Of a stretch of 26,469 nucleotides of DNA, positions 13,861-22,135 are shown one piece after another. The notes beneath the pieces were generated by a model, which saw only the letters and a program-made list of their open reading frames with translations, did not search any database and was not told the origin of the DNA. A program made the position numbers and the translations under genes. The stretch is from JBAXLO01 sp037134755. Its GTDB lineage: Bacteria > Bacteroidota > Bacteroidia > Bacteroidales > JACABE01. Numbering within the stretch: position 1 is the stretch's first letter; every line of letters begins with the position of its first letter. The stretch covers positions 1 to 26,469 of the forward strand of contig JBAXLO010000042.1 in the NCBI GenBank assembly GCA_037134755.1, written 5' to 3'.

Positions 13861-14556
13861 ATGGGTATAAATAACATTGTAAGAAGTAAAGGCTATAAAC
13901 AATTCATGGCTAAACTTTACGGATGGGGAGCTTCAGTTGTAATTCTTGGAGCATTATTTAAAATCAACCATTATCCTTTTGCAAACGAAATGTTAATTGT
14001 TGGACTTGGAACAGAAGCATGTATTTTCTTCTTCTCAGCTTTTGAACCATTACATGTAGAGTATGATTGGAGTTTAGTATATCCTGAATTAGGAGGGATG
14101 TTAGATGAAGACACTAGAAAAGGAGATAAGAAAAAAGGTAATGTTACTCAACAATTGGATAAAATGTTAGCTGATGCTAAAATTGGACCTGAATTAATTG
14201 AAAGTCTTGGGAAAGGTTTAAGAAATCTTTCAGATACAGCCTCATCTCTTGTAACTGTTACCGATGCTGCAAAAGTTTCTGAATCTTATACAAGTACATT
14301 GAAATCATCTGCTGAAAAATTAGCTTCATTAAATGCAATTTATGAATTACAAATGCAATCTGCTAATGCTCATTTAGAAACAACAACAAAAATTCAAGTT
14401 AATATGGATCAATTTGTTGTTCAATTACAGGATTCTTATGAAAACACTGTTAAATATAAAGAGCAAGTTGATTCAATAACTAAAAAAGTTGCTCAATTAA
14501 ATAATGTATATGGTAATATGCTTTCAGCAATGACTGGTGGCAACCAAAAATCTTAA
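13861..14556 (+). CDS. porL: T9SS motor protein PorL/GldL
   Basis: A 231-aa inner-membrane protein with two helices at about 17-35 and 42-62 and a long cytoplasmic coiled-coil-like C-terminus. PorL/GldL and PorM/GldM form the proton-driven rotary motor of T9SS and gliding. The residues known to matter in Flavobacterium johnsoniae GldL (Lys27, His30, Glu49, Glu59) have clear counterparts here: Lys34 and His37 in ALFKINHY, Glu52 in GLGTEAC and Glu62 in SAFEP. The loop between the helices is about four residues shorter than in F. johnsoniae. The gene follows porK by 81 bp and precedes porM by 57 bp. Confidence 0.96.
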   Translation: MGINNIVRSKGYKQFMAKLYGWGASVVILGALFKINHYPFANEMLIVGLGTEACIFFFSAFEPLHVEYDWSLVYPELGGMLDEDTRKGDKKKGNVTQQLDKMLADAKIGPELIESLGKGLRNLSDTASSLVTVTDAAKVSESYTSTLKSSAEKLASLNAIYELQMQSANAHLETTTKIQVNMDQFVVQLQDSYENTVKYKEQVDSITKKVAQLNNVYGNMLSAMTGGNQKS

Positions 14557-14613
14557 TAAATTATTATTAAGTTTAATCAATTATCAACTAATTATTAAAT
14601 AAATTTTTAAGAT

Positions 14614-16206
14614 ATGGGAGCAACAAATTGTCCGGAAACCCCGCGACAAAGAATGATCAGTATGATGTACCTCGTGCTAACAGCTTTATTAGCACTCAAC
14701 GTTTCCGTTGAAATTCTCAATGCTTTTGTTACTGTAAACGAAAGTATGGAGAAAACAAATGCTAATTTTGCTAACAAAAATATTGGAACTTATTCAATGT
14801 TTCGTGAAGCATATATAGCAAATAAAGAAAAAGTTGGTCCTTTTTGGGATAAAGCTCAAAAAGCACAAGCTTATGCAAAAGCTATGGTTGAATATGTAAA
14901 TAAAATGAAATATCAGCTTTTAGTTGAAACTGGTGATGCAAAAACTATAGAAGAAGCAAAAAATCTAAATCCTAAAGACATTAAAAGGAAAGATAATTTT
15001 GATGTTCCAACTCAATTTTTTATTGGTCAAAATGAAGCATCAGGAACTGGAGCAAAGGGGGAAGATCTAAAAAATAAGATTATTGAATATAAGAAAAACA
15101 TGCTTGATCTTTTAGATCCTAAAGAACGAAGTCAAATTAATTTAGGACTTAATGTTGAAGGTAATAATTTTAAAGATAAAGATAATAAATCACAAAATTG
15201 GCAACAACACAGTTTCTATCACTCAATAATTGTAGCAAGTATAACTTTATTAAATAAAGTTATTGCCGAAGTTCTAAATAGTGAATATGATGTTGTTAAT
15301 CAACTTTATTCAAATGTAGATAAAGGCAAAATGGCATTTGATGTTATTGAAGCTAAAGTAATACCAAATTCAAATTATGTATTGCTAGGAGATCAATATC
15401 AAGCAGATATTTTTGTTGGTGCATTTGATACGAAATCAGTATTAACAGCTAACATTAATGGATCAACTATTGTTGGAGATAAAGGTTTAATTTCTTACAA
15501 AGCATCAGCTAGTTCAGAAGGGCTTAAGAAATATGAAGGAAATATTACTGTAAAAACTCCTTTTGGTGTTAAAAATTATCCTTTTAAAAGTGAGTATATT
15601 GTAGCTAAACCAAGTGCTACTGTTTCTGCTGATAAAATGAATGTATTTTATATAGGTGTTGATAATCCTGTTTCAATATCTGCACCAGGTATGGCTAATG
15701 AAAAAGTAAAACCTAAATTTACCGGTGCCGGTATTACAGCTACTTCAAAAGGTGGTGGAAAATATATTGTTAAAGTTACTGGTCCTGTTGGGCAAAAAGC
15801 TAAAATAGATGTAGTTGCTGATATGGATGGTAAACCTAAAAGTATGGGTTCTACAGAGTTTAGAGTTAAGAGATTACCTGATCCTTTTCCATCATTAGGT
15901 GGACAAGCAAACCAAACATTATTGGAACTCAATTTTGTAAAAGCATCTGGTGGGATACTTGCTAAAATGCCACCTGATTTTGATTTTGAAGCTTCTTTTA
16001 CTGTAACTTCTTTTACAATGCAAATAATTGTTGGAACAGAAGCATATCCAATGTTAACTTCAAGAGGTAATAAATTTACCCCTGAAATGATGACACAACT
16101 AAATTCAAAAGCTAAAAAAGGCACAAAGATATATTTTGAAAATATAGCTGCTAGAGGACCTGATGGACAAAGGAAAATTCCTGATTTAAGTATAAAAATA
16201 CGTTAG
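14614..16206 (+). CDS. porM: T9SS motor/shaft protein PorM/GldM
   Basis: A 530-aa protein with one N-terminal membrane helix (about 15-37) preceded by the family signature TPRQRMISMMYLV (9-21; Arg11 matches the conserved Arg of the GldM start) and followed by a long periplasmic part of several beta-rich domains (about 230-530). GldM dimers insert their helices into the GldL ring and reach across the periplasm to the PorK/N ring. The length is typical. It sits between porL and porN with gaps of 57 and 52 bp. Confidence 0.96.
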   Translation: MGATNCPETPRQRMISMMYLVLTALLALNVSVEILNAFVTVNESMEKTNANFANKNIGTYSMFREAYIANKEKVGPFWDKAQKAQAYAKAMVEYVNKMKYQLLVETGDAKTIEEAKNLNPKDIKRKDNFDVPTQFFIGQNEASGTGAKGEDLKNKIIEYKKNMLDLLDPKERSQINLGLNVEGNNFKDKDNKSQNWQQHSFYHSIIVASITLLNKVIAEVLNSEYDVVNQLYSNVDKGKMAFDVIEAKVIPNSNYVLLGDQYQADIFVGAFDTKSVLTANINGSTIVGDKGLISYKASASSEGLKKYEGNITVKTPFGVKNYPFKSEYIVAKPSATVSADKMNVFYIGVDNPVSISAPGMANEKVKPKFTGAGITATSKGGGKYIVKVTGPVGQKAKIDVVADMDGKPKSMGSTEFRVKRLPDPFPSLGGQANQTLLELNFVKASGGILAKMPPDFDFEASFTVTSFTMQIIVGTEAYPMLTSRGNKFTPEMMTQLNSKAKKGTKIYFENIAARGPDGQRKIPDLSIKIR

Positions 16207-16258
16207 TTTATTTTTTATTAGGATAAAAACAATTTGATTTAAATTAATAAATTTTACA

Positions 16259-17101
16259 ATGAAAAAAATAATAATAGCTTTATTGTTTGTATTAAATATT
16301 GGAACAACGATAAATGCTTTTTCACAAGTTTTGGACAACCCACCAAGAGATGGTGTTTATGATAAAATCCATTCTGGTAATCGTAGACCAGTACCAGCTA
16401 CAAATGTACGAGAAGCTGATGTAACATGGCAGTCCAGAGTTTGGAGAGTTATTAATTTCAAAGAAAAAATGAATCAATCATTTTTTTATCCTAGTCCAGA
16501 ACCATTACGCGATCGTATTAGCTTTATGCAAATGTTAATGAATTCTTTGAAGGAAGGTGCTATTAACGCATATAGTGATGAGGAATTTTTAAAAGTTCAA
16601 ACATATGAAAGTATTATGTCTAGTTTTGAGAGAAGTGATACAGTTCAATTAGAAAATCTTGAGACAGGTCTACCTTATGATACTGTTATAAAATCTTCTA
16701 TAAAATTAGATCAGGTTTATATGCTCAGATTAAAAGAAGACTGGTTCTTTGATAGACAACGTTCAGTTATGGATGTTAGGATTCTTGGAATATGTCCAGT
16801 TATGCAATTACGTGATAAAGAAGATAACTTTAAAGGATGGTTAGAAATGTTCTGGATTTATTTCCCAGATTCTCGTTCAGTTTTTGCAAAAACTGAGTTG
16901 TTCAATACTCATAACGATACTGAACGAAGAACTTATGATGACATTTTCTGGAAAAGAGCTTTCGCAAGTTATATAATAAAGCAGTCTAATGTATATGATA
17001 GAAAAATATCTACTTATAAAACCGGTTTAGATGCATTATTAGAAGCTGATAAAATTAAAGATGGCATTTTTTCAATGGAACATGATCTTTGGGAATTATA
17101 A
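16259..17101 (+). CDS. porN: T9SS ring protein PorN/GldN
   Basis: A 280-aa periplasmic protein with a signal peptide (about 1-22, MKKIIIALLFVLNIG, then an NAFSQ cut region). The mature part carries the typical GldN segments VWRVINFKEKMNQSFFYP (about 62-79), LKEDWFFDRQRSVMDVRILGI (about 155-175) and the C-terminal RRTYDDIFWKRAFASYI (about 222-238). PorN binds PorK to make the periplasmic ring. It is the last gene of the operon, with a strong terminator 20 bp after its stop. Confidence 0.96.
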   Translation: MKKIIIALLFVLNIGTTINAFSQVLDNPPRDGVYDKIHSGNRRPVPATNVREADVTWQSRVWRVINFKEKMNQSFFYPSPEPLRDRISFMQMLMNSLKEGAINAYSDEEFLKVQTYESIMSSFERSDTVQLENLETGLPYDTVIKSSIKLDQVYMLRLKEDWFFDRQRSVMDVRILGICPVMQLRDKEDNFKGWLEMFWIYFPDSRSVFAKTELFNTHNDTERRTYDDIFWKRAFASYIIKQSNVYDRKISTYKTGLDALLEADKIKDGIFSMEHDLWEL

Positions 17102-17121
17102 TATCTCATAAGAATATAAAA

Positions 17122-17156
17122 TAAAAAAGCCTCTGATTTATCAGGGGCTTTTTTAT
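17122..17156 (+). terminator. Terminator of the porPKLMN operon
   Basis: AAGCCTCTGA and TCAGGGGCTT pair over 10 bp with one G-U, around a loop of about four bases; a run of six T follows. The A-run on the left means it could also stop transcription from the other strand. Confidence 0.9.
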
Positions 17157-17184
17157 TTATATAGATTTACGATCAAATATAATA

Positions 17185-17424
17185 TTGAATAATAAAACAA
17201 TAGTGCTGCTGTGGTATTGCCTCTCATATTTGCTCATAAATAACATATTAAGAAACACTAATGATTCATTAATATCCATGGATTACTACTCAAGATACTT
17301 GGGAAGCTCCTCAAAATGTATGAGAAGCTCATCAAAAAGCGCCGGTGTCTCCTCAAGATACATAGGAAGATCCTCAATTTATGTTGGTGACTTCTTACAT
17401 GGATCGGTAAGTCCTCAGAATTGA
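17185..17424 (+). CDS. Possible small protein with heptad Ser-Ser repeat (doubtful)
   Basis: A 79-codon open frame whose second half is a seven-residue repeat (YSRYLGS, SSKCMRS, SSKSAGV, SSRYIGR, SSIYVGD) encoded by the 21-bp tandem repeat at 17287-17420. The N-terminal part has a hydrophobic stretch (IVLLWYCLSYLLI). No promoter or start context supports expression, and the opposite strand is also partly open through the repeat with a different heptad (FEELPKY-type) lacking a start codon. It may be a real short gene, a decayed gene from either strand, or a non-coding minisatellite. Confidence 0.25.
   Translation: MNNKTIVLLWYCLSYLLINNILRNTNDSLISMDYYSRYLGSSSKCMRSSSKSAGVSSRYIGRSSIYVGDFLHGSVSPQN
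17287..17420. repeat. 21-bp tandem repeat, about six copies
   Basis: Units begin at 17287, 17308, 17329, 17350 and 17371 with exact 21-bp spacing, then a 20-bp unit at 17392 and a partial one at 17412. Most begin with TCCTCAA or a one-base variant and end in GGAAGC, GGTGTC or GGTGAC. Units differ at many positions, so the array is old. The length is a multiple of three. Confidence 0.85.
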
Positions 17425-17463
17425 CAAGGATAATTTGGGTGTAATAATGAAAATTTAAAAATC

Positions 17464-17497
17464 AAAAAAAAACTCGCTTCAATAAGAAACGAGTTTT
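17464..17497 (-). terminator. Terminator of the membrane pyrophosphatase gene
   Basis: On the minus strand AAAACTCGTTTC pairs with GAAGCGAGTTTT around a TTATT loop, then continues as a T-run. It is 23 bp past the stop codon of the pyrophosphatase gene. Confidence 0.9.
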
Positions 17498-17519
17498 CAA
17501 ATATTTTTTTAAATAATAT

Positions 17520-19946
17520 TTATTGATTAATTCTCATCTTATAAAATGAACGATATACAAAATATAAAGCTACTGCTAAAAAAACAATGCCTACATAATG
17601 TGCAATCGGTCTAAATGATTCTGAAATTGCAATTTCCATTGCTAATAATCCAAATAAAGTAGTAAACTTAATAATAGGATTAAGAGCTACAGAAGAAGTA
17701 TCTTTAAATGGATCGCCTACTGTGTCGCCAACAACTGAAGCAGCATGTAATTCAGTTCCTTTTTCTTTCATATCTACTTCTATCACTTTCTTAGCATTAT
17801 CCCATGCTCCACCTGCATTAGCCATAAAGATTGCTTGGTATAAACCAAAGAATGCAATAGAGATTAGATAACTAACAAATAAAGAAACAGGAGCAGCATA
17901 TTTTAGTTTTTCAGCATCAGCCATATCAGCTCTAAGACCAACAGGAGAAGCTAAGAACGCAAAAGCTAAAGCAAATGAGAAAATAGCGACAAATATGTTG
18001 AACATACCTTTTTGAGCATATTGTGTACATATTTTTACTACTGCTCTAGATTTTTCAACGTCAGCTTTTTTAGGAGCATTTGGATCTAAATTAATATGTT
18101 CTTTAATATAGGCTACAGCACGGCTAGCTCCGGTAGAAACTGCCTGAATAGAAGCTCCGGAGAACCAATAAACAACAGCACCACCTAATAGGAATCCAAA
18201 GATTGAATAAGGATTTAATAAGTTTAAAACCATTTCAGGTTTGATACCTAATGAATGTTGGATAACTAATATCAAAGAGAAAATCATAGTAGTAGCACCT
18301 ACAACAGCTGTACCAATCAAAACTGGTTTTGCTGTAGCTTTAAAGGTATTACCAGCACCATCATTAGCTTCTAAATAATGTTTAGATTTTTCGAAATCAG
18401 GAGTAAAACCAAAATCTTTTTCAATTTCAGCAGTAATGTTAGGAATTTCTTCAATTAAAGATAATTCGTAAATAGACTGGGCATTGTCAGTTACAGGGCC
18501 ATAGCTGTCAACAGCAATTGTTACAGGGCCCATGCCTAACATACCAAAAGCAACCAAACCAAAAGCAAATATAGAAGGATAAATCATAAATCCATCTAAC
18601 CCAAAAGTACTAGCATAGTAGGCAATAAACATTAATAAGAAGAATACCATACCTTGCCAGAAAGCACTGAAATTACCAGCAACTAAACCTGCTAAAATAT
18701 TTAAAGATGCTCCACCTTCTTTCGATGCTTCCACAACTTCTTTTACGTGAGTAGATTTAGGACTTGTGAATAATTTAGTAAATTCAGGAATTAAAGCAGC
18801 TCCTAAAGTACCACAACTGATGATAATTGAAAGTATCCACCACATATCTTTGTTGCCTTTAATTTCAGGTATTAATAAATAACTAATAACAAAAGTAACT
18901 GCAATAGAAAGAATAGATGTAATCCAAACTAACCAAGTTAAAGGAACTTCAAAGTCAAGATCGTCAACTTTATCGTATTTTGCTTTACTAATAACATTAT
19001 TGATACCAAAAGAAACGATAGATGTGATAATCATCATAATTCTCATCGCAAATATCCATACTAATAATTGAGTTTGTAGTTCGCCACCTGTAACAGCTAA
19101 TAAAATAAATGAGATTAAAGCAACACCAGTTACACCATAAGTTTCGAAACCATCTGCAGTAGGACCAACAGAATCACCTGCATTATCACCAACACAATCA
19201 GCAATAGTACCAGGGTTACGAGGATCATCTTCACCTATCTTAAAAATAACTTTCATCAAATCGGAACCTATATCAGCAATCTTAGTAAAAATACCACCTG
19301 CAATACGTAAAGCAGATGCGCCAAGTGATTCACCAATAGCAAAACCAATAAAACTTGCACCTGCATATTCGCCAGGAACAAACATAAGAATAATAAGCAT
19401 CATAATCAACTCTAAAGAGATAAGCATCACACCGATACTCATACCTGCATTTAAAGGAATACTTAACAACTTAATAGGTCTTCTTTCCAATGAAGCAAAA
19501 GCCATACGTGAATTTGCTAAGGTATTCATTCTGATACCAAACCAAGCTACACTATAAGAACCTAAGATACCCAATACTGACCATCCAAGAATCATAGCAA
19601 CACCACCAAAGCCAAAACCAGGTTGTGCTAAATAACCATAATAAAAGGCAACAGCTGAACCAATAAAAGCAAATAATATCAACAAAAATTTCCCTTGTTG
19701 ATACAAATAAGTTTTGGAAGTTTCAAAGATAACTTGTGCTACATCAAGCATTGATTGATGTGCTTTAATTTTTTTTACTTTAACAAATTGGTACAAACCA
19801 AACATCATACCCAAAATAGTTACAAGAAAACCCCAATATAAAATACTTTCATTTCTTATACCATCAGGGATTTTCAAGTCTGCCTCACTAGCAAAACTAA
19901 TAACAGGCAAAATAATTGCCAATAAAACTGAAAACAGTTTCTTCAT
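17520..19946 (-). CDS. hppA: Membrane-bound proton-translocating pyrophosphatase
   Basis: An 808-aa membrane protein, within the upper range for the family, with about 16 hydrophobic segments. It hydrolyses pyrophosphate to drive ion transport. Active-site landmarks are present: DIGSDL (225-230), EDDPRNP (239-245), TIADCVGDNAGDS (247-259), AVDSYGPVTDNA (478-489) and, near the C-terminus, VVGDTVGDPFKDTSS. The usual GNTT[A/K]A site reads GNTFKA, with Lys536 in the position where Lys marks K+-independent H+ pumps. Several motifs differ from textbook forms (for example DCVGDNAGDSVGPTADGFETYG), consistent with the divergent H+-PPase clade described from Chlorobium and Cellulomonas; that assignment is my inference. 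The N-terminus resembles a signal sequence. Divergently placed from the nuclease gene. Confidence 0.93.
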   Translation of the reverse strand: MKKLFSVLLAIILPVISFASEADLKIPDGIRNESILYWGFLVTILGMMFGLYQFVKVKKIKAHQSMLDVAQVIFETSKTYLYQQGKFLLILFAFIGSAVAFYYGYLAQPGFGFGGVAMILGWSVLGILGSYSVAWFGIRMNTLANSRMAFASLERRPIKLLSIPLNAGMSIGVMLISLELIMMLIILMFVPGEYAGASFIGFAIGESLGASALRIAGGIFTKIADIGSDLMKVIFKIGEDDPRNPGTIADCVGDNAGDSVGPTADGFETYGVTGVALISFILLAVTGGELQTQLLVWIFAMRIMMIITSIVSFGINNVISKAKYDKVDDLDFEVPLTWLVWITSILSIAVTFVISYLLIPEIKGNKDMWWILSIIISCGTLGAALIPEFTKLFTSPKSTHVKEVVEASKEGGASLNILAGLVAGNFSAFWQGMVFFLLMFIAYYASTFGLDGFMIYPSIFAFGLVAFGMLGMGPVTIAVDSYGPVTDNAQSIYELSLIEEIPNITAEIEKDFGFTPDFEKSKHYLEANDGAGNTFKATAKPVLIGTAVVGATTMIFSLILVIQHSLGIKPEMVLNLLNPYSIFGFLLGGAVVYWFSGASIQAVSTGASRAVAYIKEHINLDPNAPKKADVEKSRAVVKICTQYAQKGMFNIFVAIFSFALAFAFLASPVGLRADMADAEKLKYAAPVSLFVSYLISIAFFGLYQAIFMANAGGAWDNAKKVIEVDMKEKGTELHAASVVGDTVGDPFKDTSSVALNPIIKFTTLFGLLAMEIAISESFRPIAHYVGIVFLAVALYFVYRSFYKMRINQ

Positions 19947-19985
19947 AAATAATTTCTTTTTAATTTATAATTATAAAATATTGTG

Positions 19986-20018
19986 CAAAGTTATAAAGAA
20001 TTTTAATACTTTTTCAAA
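19986..20018 (-). promoter_or_regulatory. Promoter of the pyrophosphatase gene
   Basis: On the minus strand TTTG (20015-20018) and TAACTTTG (19986-19993) are separated by 21 nt, a full match to the Bacteroidota promoter pattern. Transcription would begin near 19979, giving a leader of about 33 nt. Confidence 0.75.
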
Positions 20019-20096
20019 AGTCTTTTCTAATTGCATACTTTTTTAAAACATATAAATCATAAATTTGTTTAACAAAAAAACAGAAAGATGTATTAA

Positions 20097-20128
20097 TTTG
20101 AATAAATGCAGAATTTATTATATCTTTG
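20097..20128 (+). promoter_or_regulatory. Promoter of the bifunctional nuclease gene
   Basis: TTTG (20097-20100) and TATCTTTG (20121-20128) are separated by 20 nt. The start of transcription, near 20135, lies inside an upstream in-frame extension beginning at 20065, which rules that extension out as coding and points to the ATG at 20173. Confidence 0.8.
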
Positions 20129-20172
20129 CAATAAATATTTCTAAATTACAGAAGCCAAATTACCATAAATTA

Positions 20173-20763
20173 ATGGAAAAATTAAGACTAGAAATCGTAG
20201 GTTTATCTTATAGTCAATCACAAAATGGAGCTTATGCTCTTATTTTAGGAGAAACAGAAGGCGAAAGGCGTCTGCCTATTATTATTGGGGGATTTGAAGC
20301 CCAGGCAATAGCTATTGAGTTAGAAAGAATGAAACCATCAAGACCGCTTACTCATGATCTATTTAAAAGCTTAGCAATTGCTTATAACCTAAATGTAACT
20401 GAAATAATAATTCATAAATTTTCAGAAGGAATATTTTACTCTAAACTAATCATTACTGACGGAAATACTGAAAAAGAAATAGATGCTCGTACATCAGACG
20501 CTGTTGCTTTAGCAATAAGATTTAGTTGTCCTATTTATACTTTTGAAAACATATTATCAATAGCTGGAGTTGTAATTAGCGGTATTGAAAAAGAAACTGA
20601 ATCCAAAAAAGCTTCAGAAATTATTGAAGAAGGAGAAGAAAATGATTTAAACAATTACACTACTATTGATTTAGAAAACATATTGAAAGAAGCTGTAGAA
20701 AATGAAGATTTTGAAAGAGCTTCACAAATCAGAGATGAAATTAATAAACGTAAAAAGAAATAA
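20173..20763 (+). CDS. Bifunctional nuclease family protein (DUF151) with UVR motif
   Basis: A 196-aa soluble protein. Residues about 1-130 match the bifunctional nuclease (DUF151) family, with VGLSYSQSQNGAYALILGE and RLPIIIGGFEAQAIAIELE, then RPLTHDLFKSLA and the DARTSDAVALAIRF segment. A UVR motif (about 162-193, DLENILKEAVENEDFERASQIRDE) ends the protein; this combination is common in Bacteroidota. Plant members were reported to have DNase and RNase activity; the bacterial role is poorly known. The frame is open back to 20065, but the promoter at 20097-20128 and the family's usual MEKLRLEIVG start support 20173. An MFS gene follows 70 bp downstream. Confidence 0.9.
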   Translation: MEKLRLEIVGLSYSQSQNGAYALILGETEGERRLPIIIGGFEAQAIAIELERMKPSRPLTHDLFKSLAIAYNLNVTEIIIHKFSEGIFYSKLIITDGNTEKEIDARTSDAVALAIRFSCPIYTFENILSIAGVVISGIEKETESKKASEIIEEGEENDLNNYTTIDLENILKEAVENEDFERASQIRDEINKRKKK

Positions 20764-20833
20764 ATTTTTATAATTCGACATTTCTTTATAACAATCGTAA
20801 TCTTTATTATTTATTTAAAAACAACAACTTATT

Positions 20834-22078
20834 ATGAGCATAAGAATCCGTTTAATCTTAATGAACTTCTTGCAATTTTTTGTTTGGGGTGCATGGCTAA
20901 TTACAATTGCTAATTATTGGTTTGGAACAAAACACTGGGGCGGTGCTGAATTTGGTGCAATATTTTCTACTTTAGGCATATCTTCTATCTTTATGCCGAC
21001 TTTAATTGGTATAATCGCTGATAGATGGATAAATGCTGAAAAACTTTATAGTGCTTTACATTTATTGAGTGGAATAGCAATATTTTATTGTGCTAAAGTT
21101 AATAACCCTGACACCTTTTTTTGGGTAATGTTAGTAGCAATGTTCTTTTATATGCCTACAATTTCACTTGCTAATTCAATTTCATACAATATATTAAAGA
21201 ATAACAACTATGATGTAGTTAAAGTCTTTCCTCCTATTCGAGTTTGGGGTACAATTGGATTCATAGTAGCAATGTGGGTTACTAATTTAAGTGGGAACAA
21301 AGCAACAGAATATCAATTTTATCTTTCTGCAATAGCTTCTTGTATTTTAGCTATTTATTCTATAACGTTGCCCAAATGTATACCTCAAAAAGAGACTTCA
21401 AATAAATCGAGTTGGATTGAGTTATTTGGGTTAAATGCATTTAAATTGTTTACTAATTACAAAATGTTGCTTTTCTTTATTTTCTCTATGTTTTTAGGTG
21501 CAGCATTACAATTAACGAATATGTATGGTGATACGTTTTTAGATGATTTCAAAAAAGTCCCTGAGTTTGCCAATTCTTTTGTAGTTAAATATTCTACACT
21601 TATAATGTCTATTTCGCAAATATCTGAAACTCTCTTTATATTAGCAATCCCTTTCTTTTTAAAACGATTTGGAATAAAGAAAGTTATGCTCATGAGTATG
21701 ATTGCCTGGGTACTCCGCTTTGGTTTATTTGCTTATGGCAATCCTTCAAACGGTTTGTGGATGATAATTCTATCTTGCATTGTTTATGGTATGGCTTTTG
21801 ATTTCTTTAATATTTCCGGATCTCTATTTATTGAAACAAACACAGATACAAAGATAAGATCAAGTGCGCAAGGATTGTTTATGATGATGACGAACGGGTT
21901 TGGGGCAATTTCAGGCAGTTTTATTAGTGGAATTATGATTGATAAATACTTTACTGTAAACAACACAAAGAACTGGCATGGCATATGGGTTTCGTTTGCT
22001 ATTTACTCTCTTATAATCGCAATTTTGTTTGCAGTATTATTCAAACATAAACATAATCCTAAAGAAGTTTCTTTATAA
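20834..22078 (+). CDS. MFS transporter, nucleoside:H+ symporter (NupG-like)
   Basis: A 414-aa protein with about 12 membrane helices, almost the length of E. coli NupG (418 aa). It starts MSIRIRLILMNFLQFFVWGAW, a common opening in this family, and carries the helix-2/3 loop GIIADRWINAEKL and FPPIRVWGTIGFIVAMW (helix 5), both typical of the nucleoside:H+ symporter group. It would import nucleosides across the inner membrane. Substrate choice cannot be read from sequence. No clear promoter lies in the 70-bp gap, so it may be read through from the nuclease gene. Confidence 0.85.
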   Translation: MSIRIRLILMNFLQFFVWGAWLITIANYWFGTKHWGGAEFGAIFSTLGISSIFMPTLIGIIADRWINAEKLYSALHLLSGIAIFYCAKVNNPDTFFWVMLVAMFFYMPTISLANSISYNILKNNNYDVVKVFPPIRVWGTIGFIVAMWVTNLSGNKATEYQFYLSAIASCILAIYSITLPKCIPQKETSNKSSWIELFGLNAFKLFTNYKMLLFFIFSMFLGAALQLTNMYGDTFLDDFKKVPEFANSFVVKYSTLIMSISQISETLFILAIPFFLKRFGIKKVMLMSMIAWVLRFGLFAYGNPSNGLWMIILSCIVYGMAFDFFNISGSLFIETNTDTKIRSSAQGLFMMMTNGFGAISGSFISGIMIDKYFTVNNTKNWHGIWVSFAIYSLIIAILFAVLFKHKHNPKEVSL

Positions 22079-22135
22079 TTATAATAAAATATTTTCATAA
22101 ATTAAAACTTAAATTTCGGTTACTTTAACTTTTCA

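Noticed and set aside
13799..14582. Repeated 11-mer TTTAATCAATT in the porK-porL and porL-porM gaps as an operator
   Set aside because: Such AT-only words recur easily in this composition; the third and fourth gaps lack it.
20065..20172. Upstream start for the bifunctional nuclease
   Set aside because: A full promoter (20097-20128) lies inside this extension, and family members start at the MEKLRLEIVG methionine.
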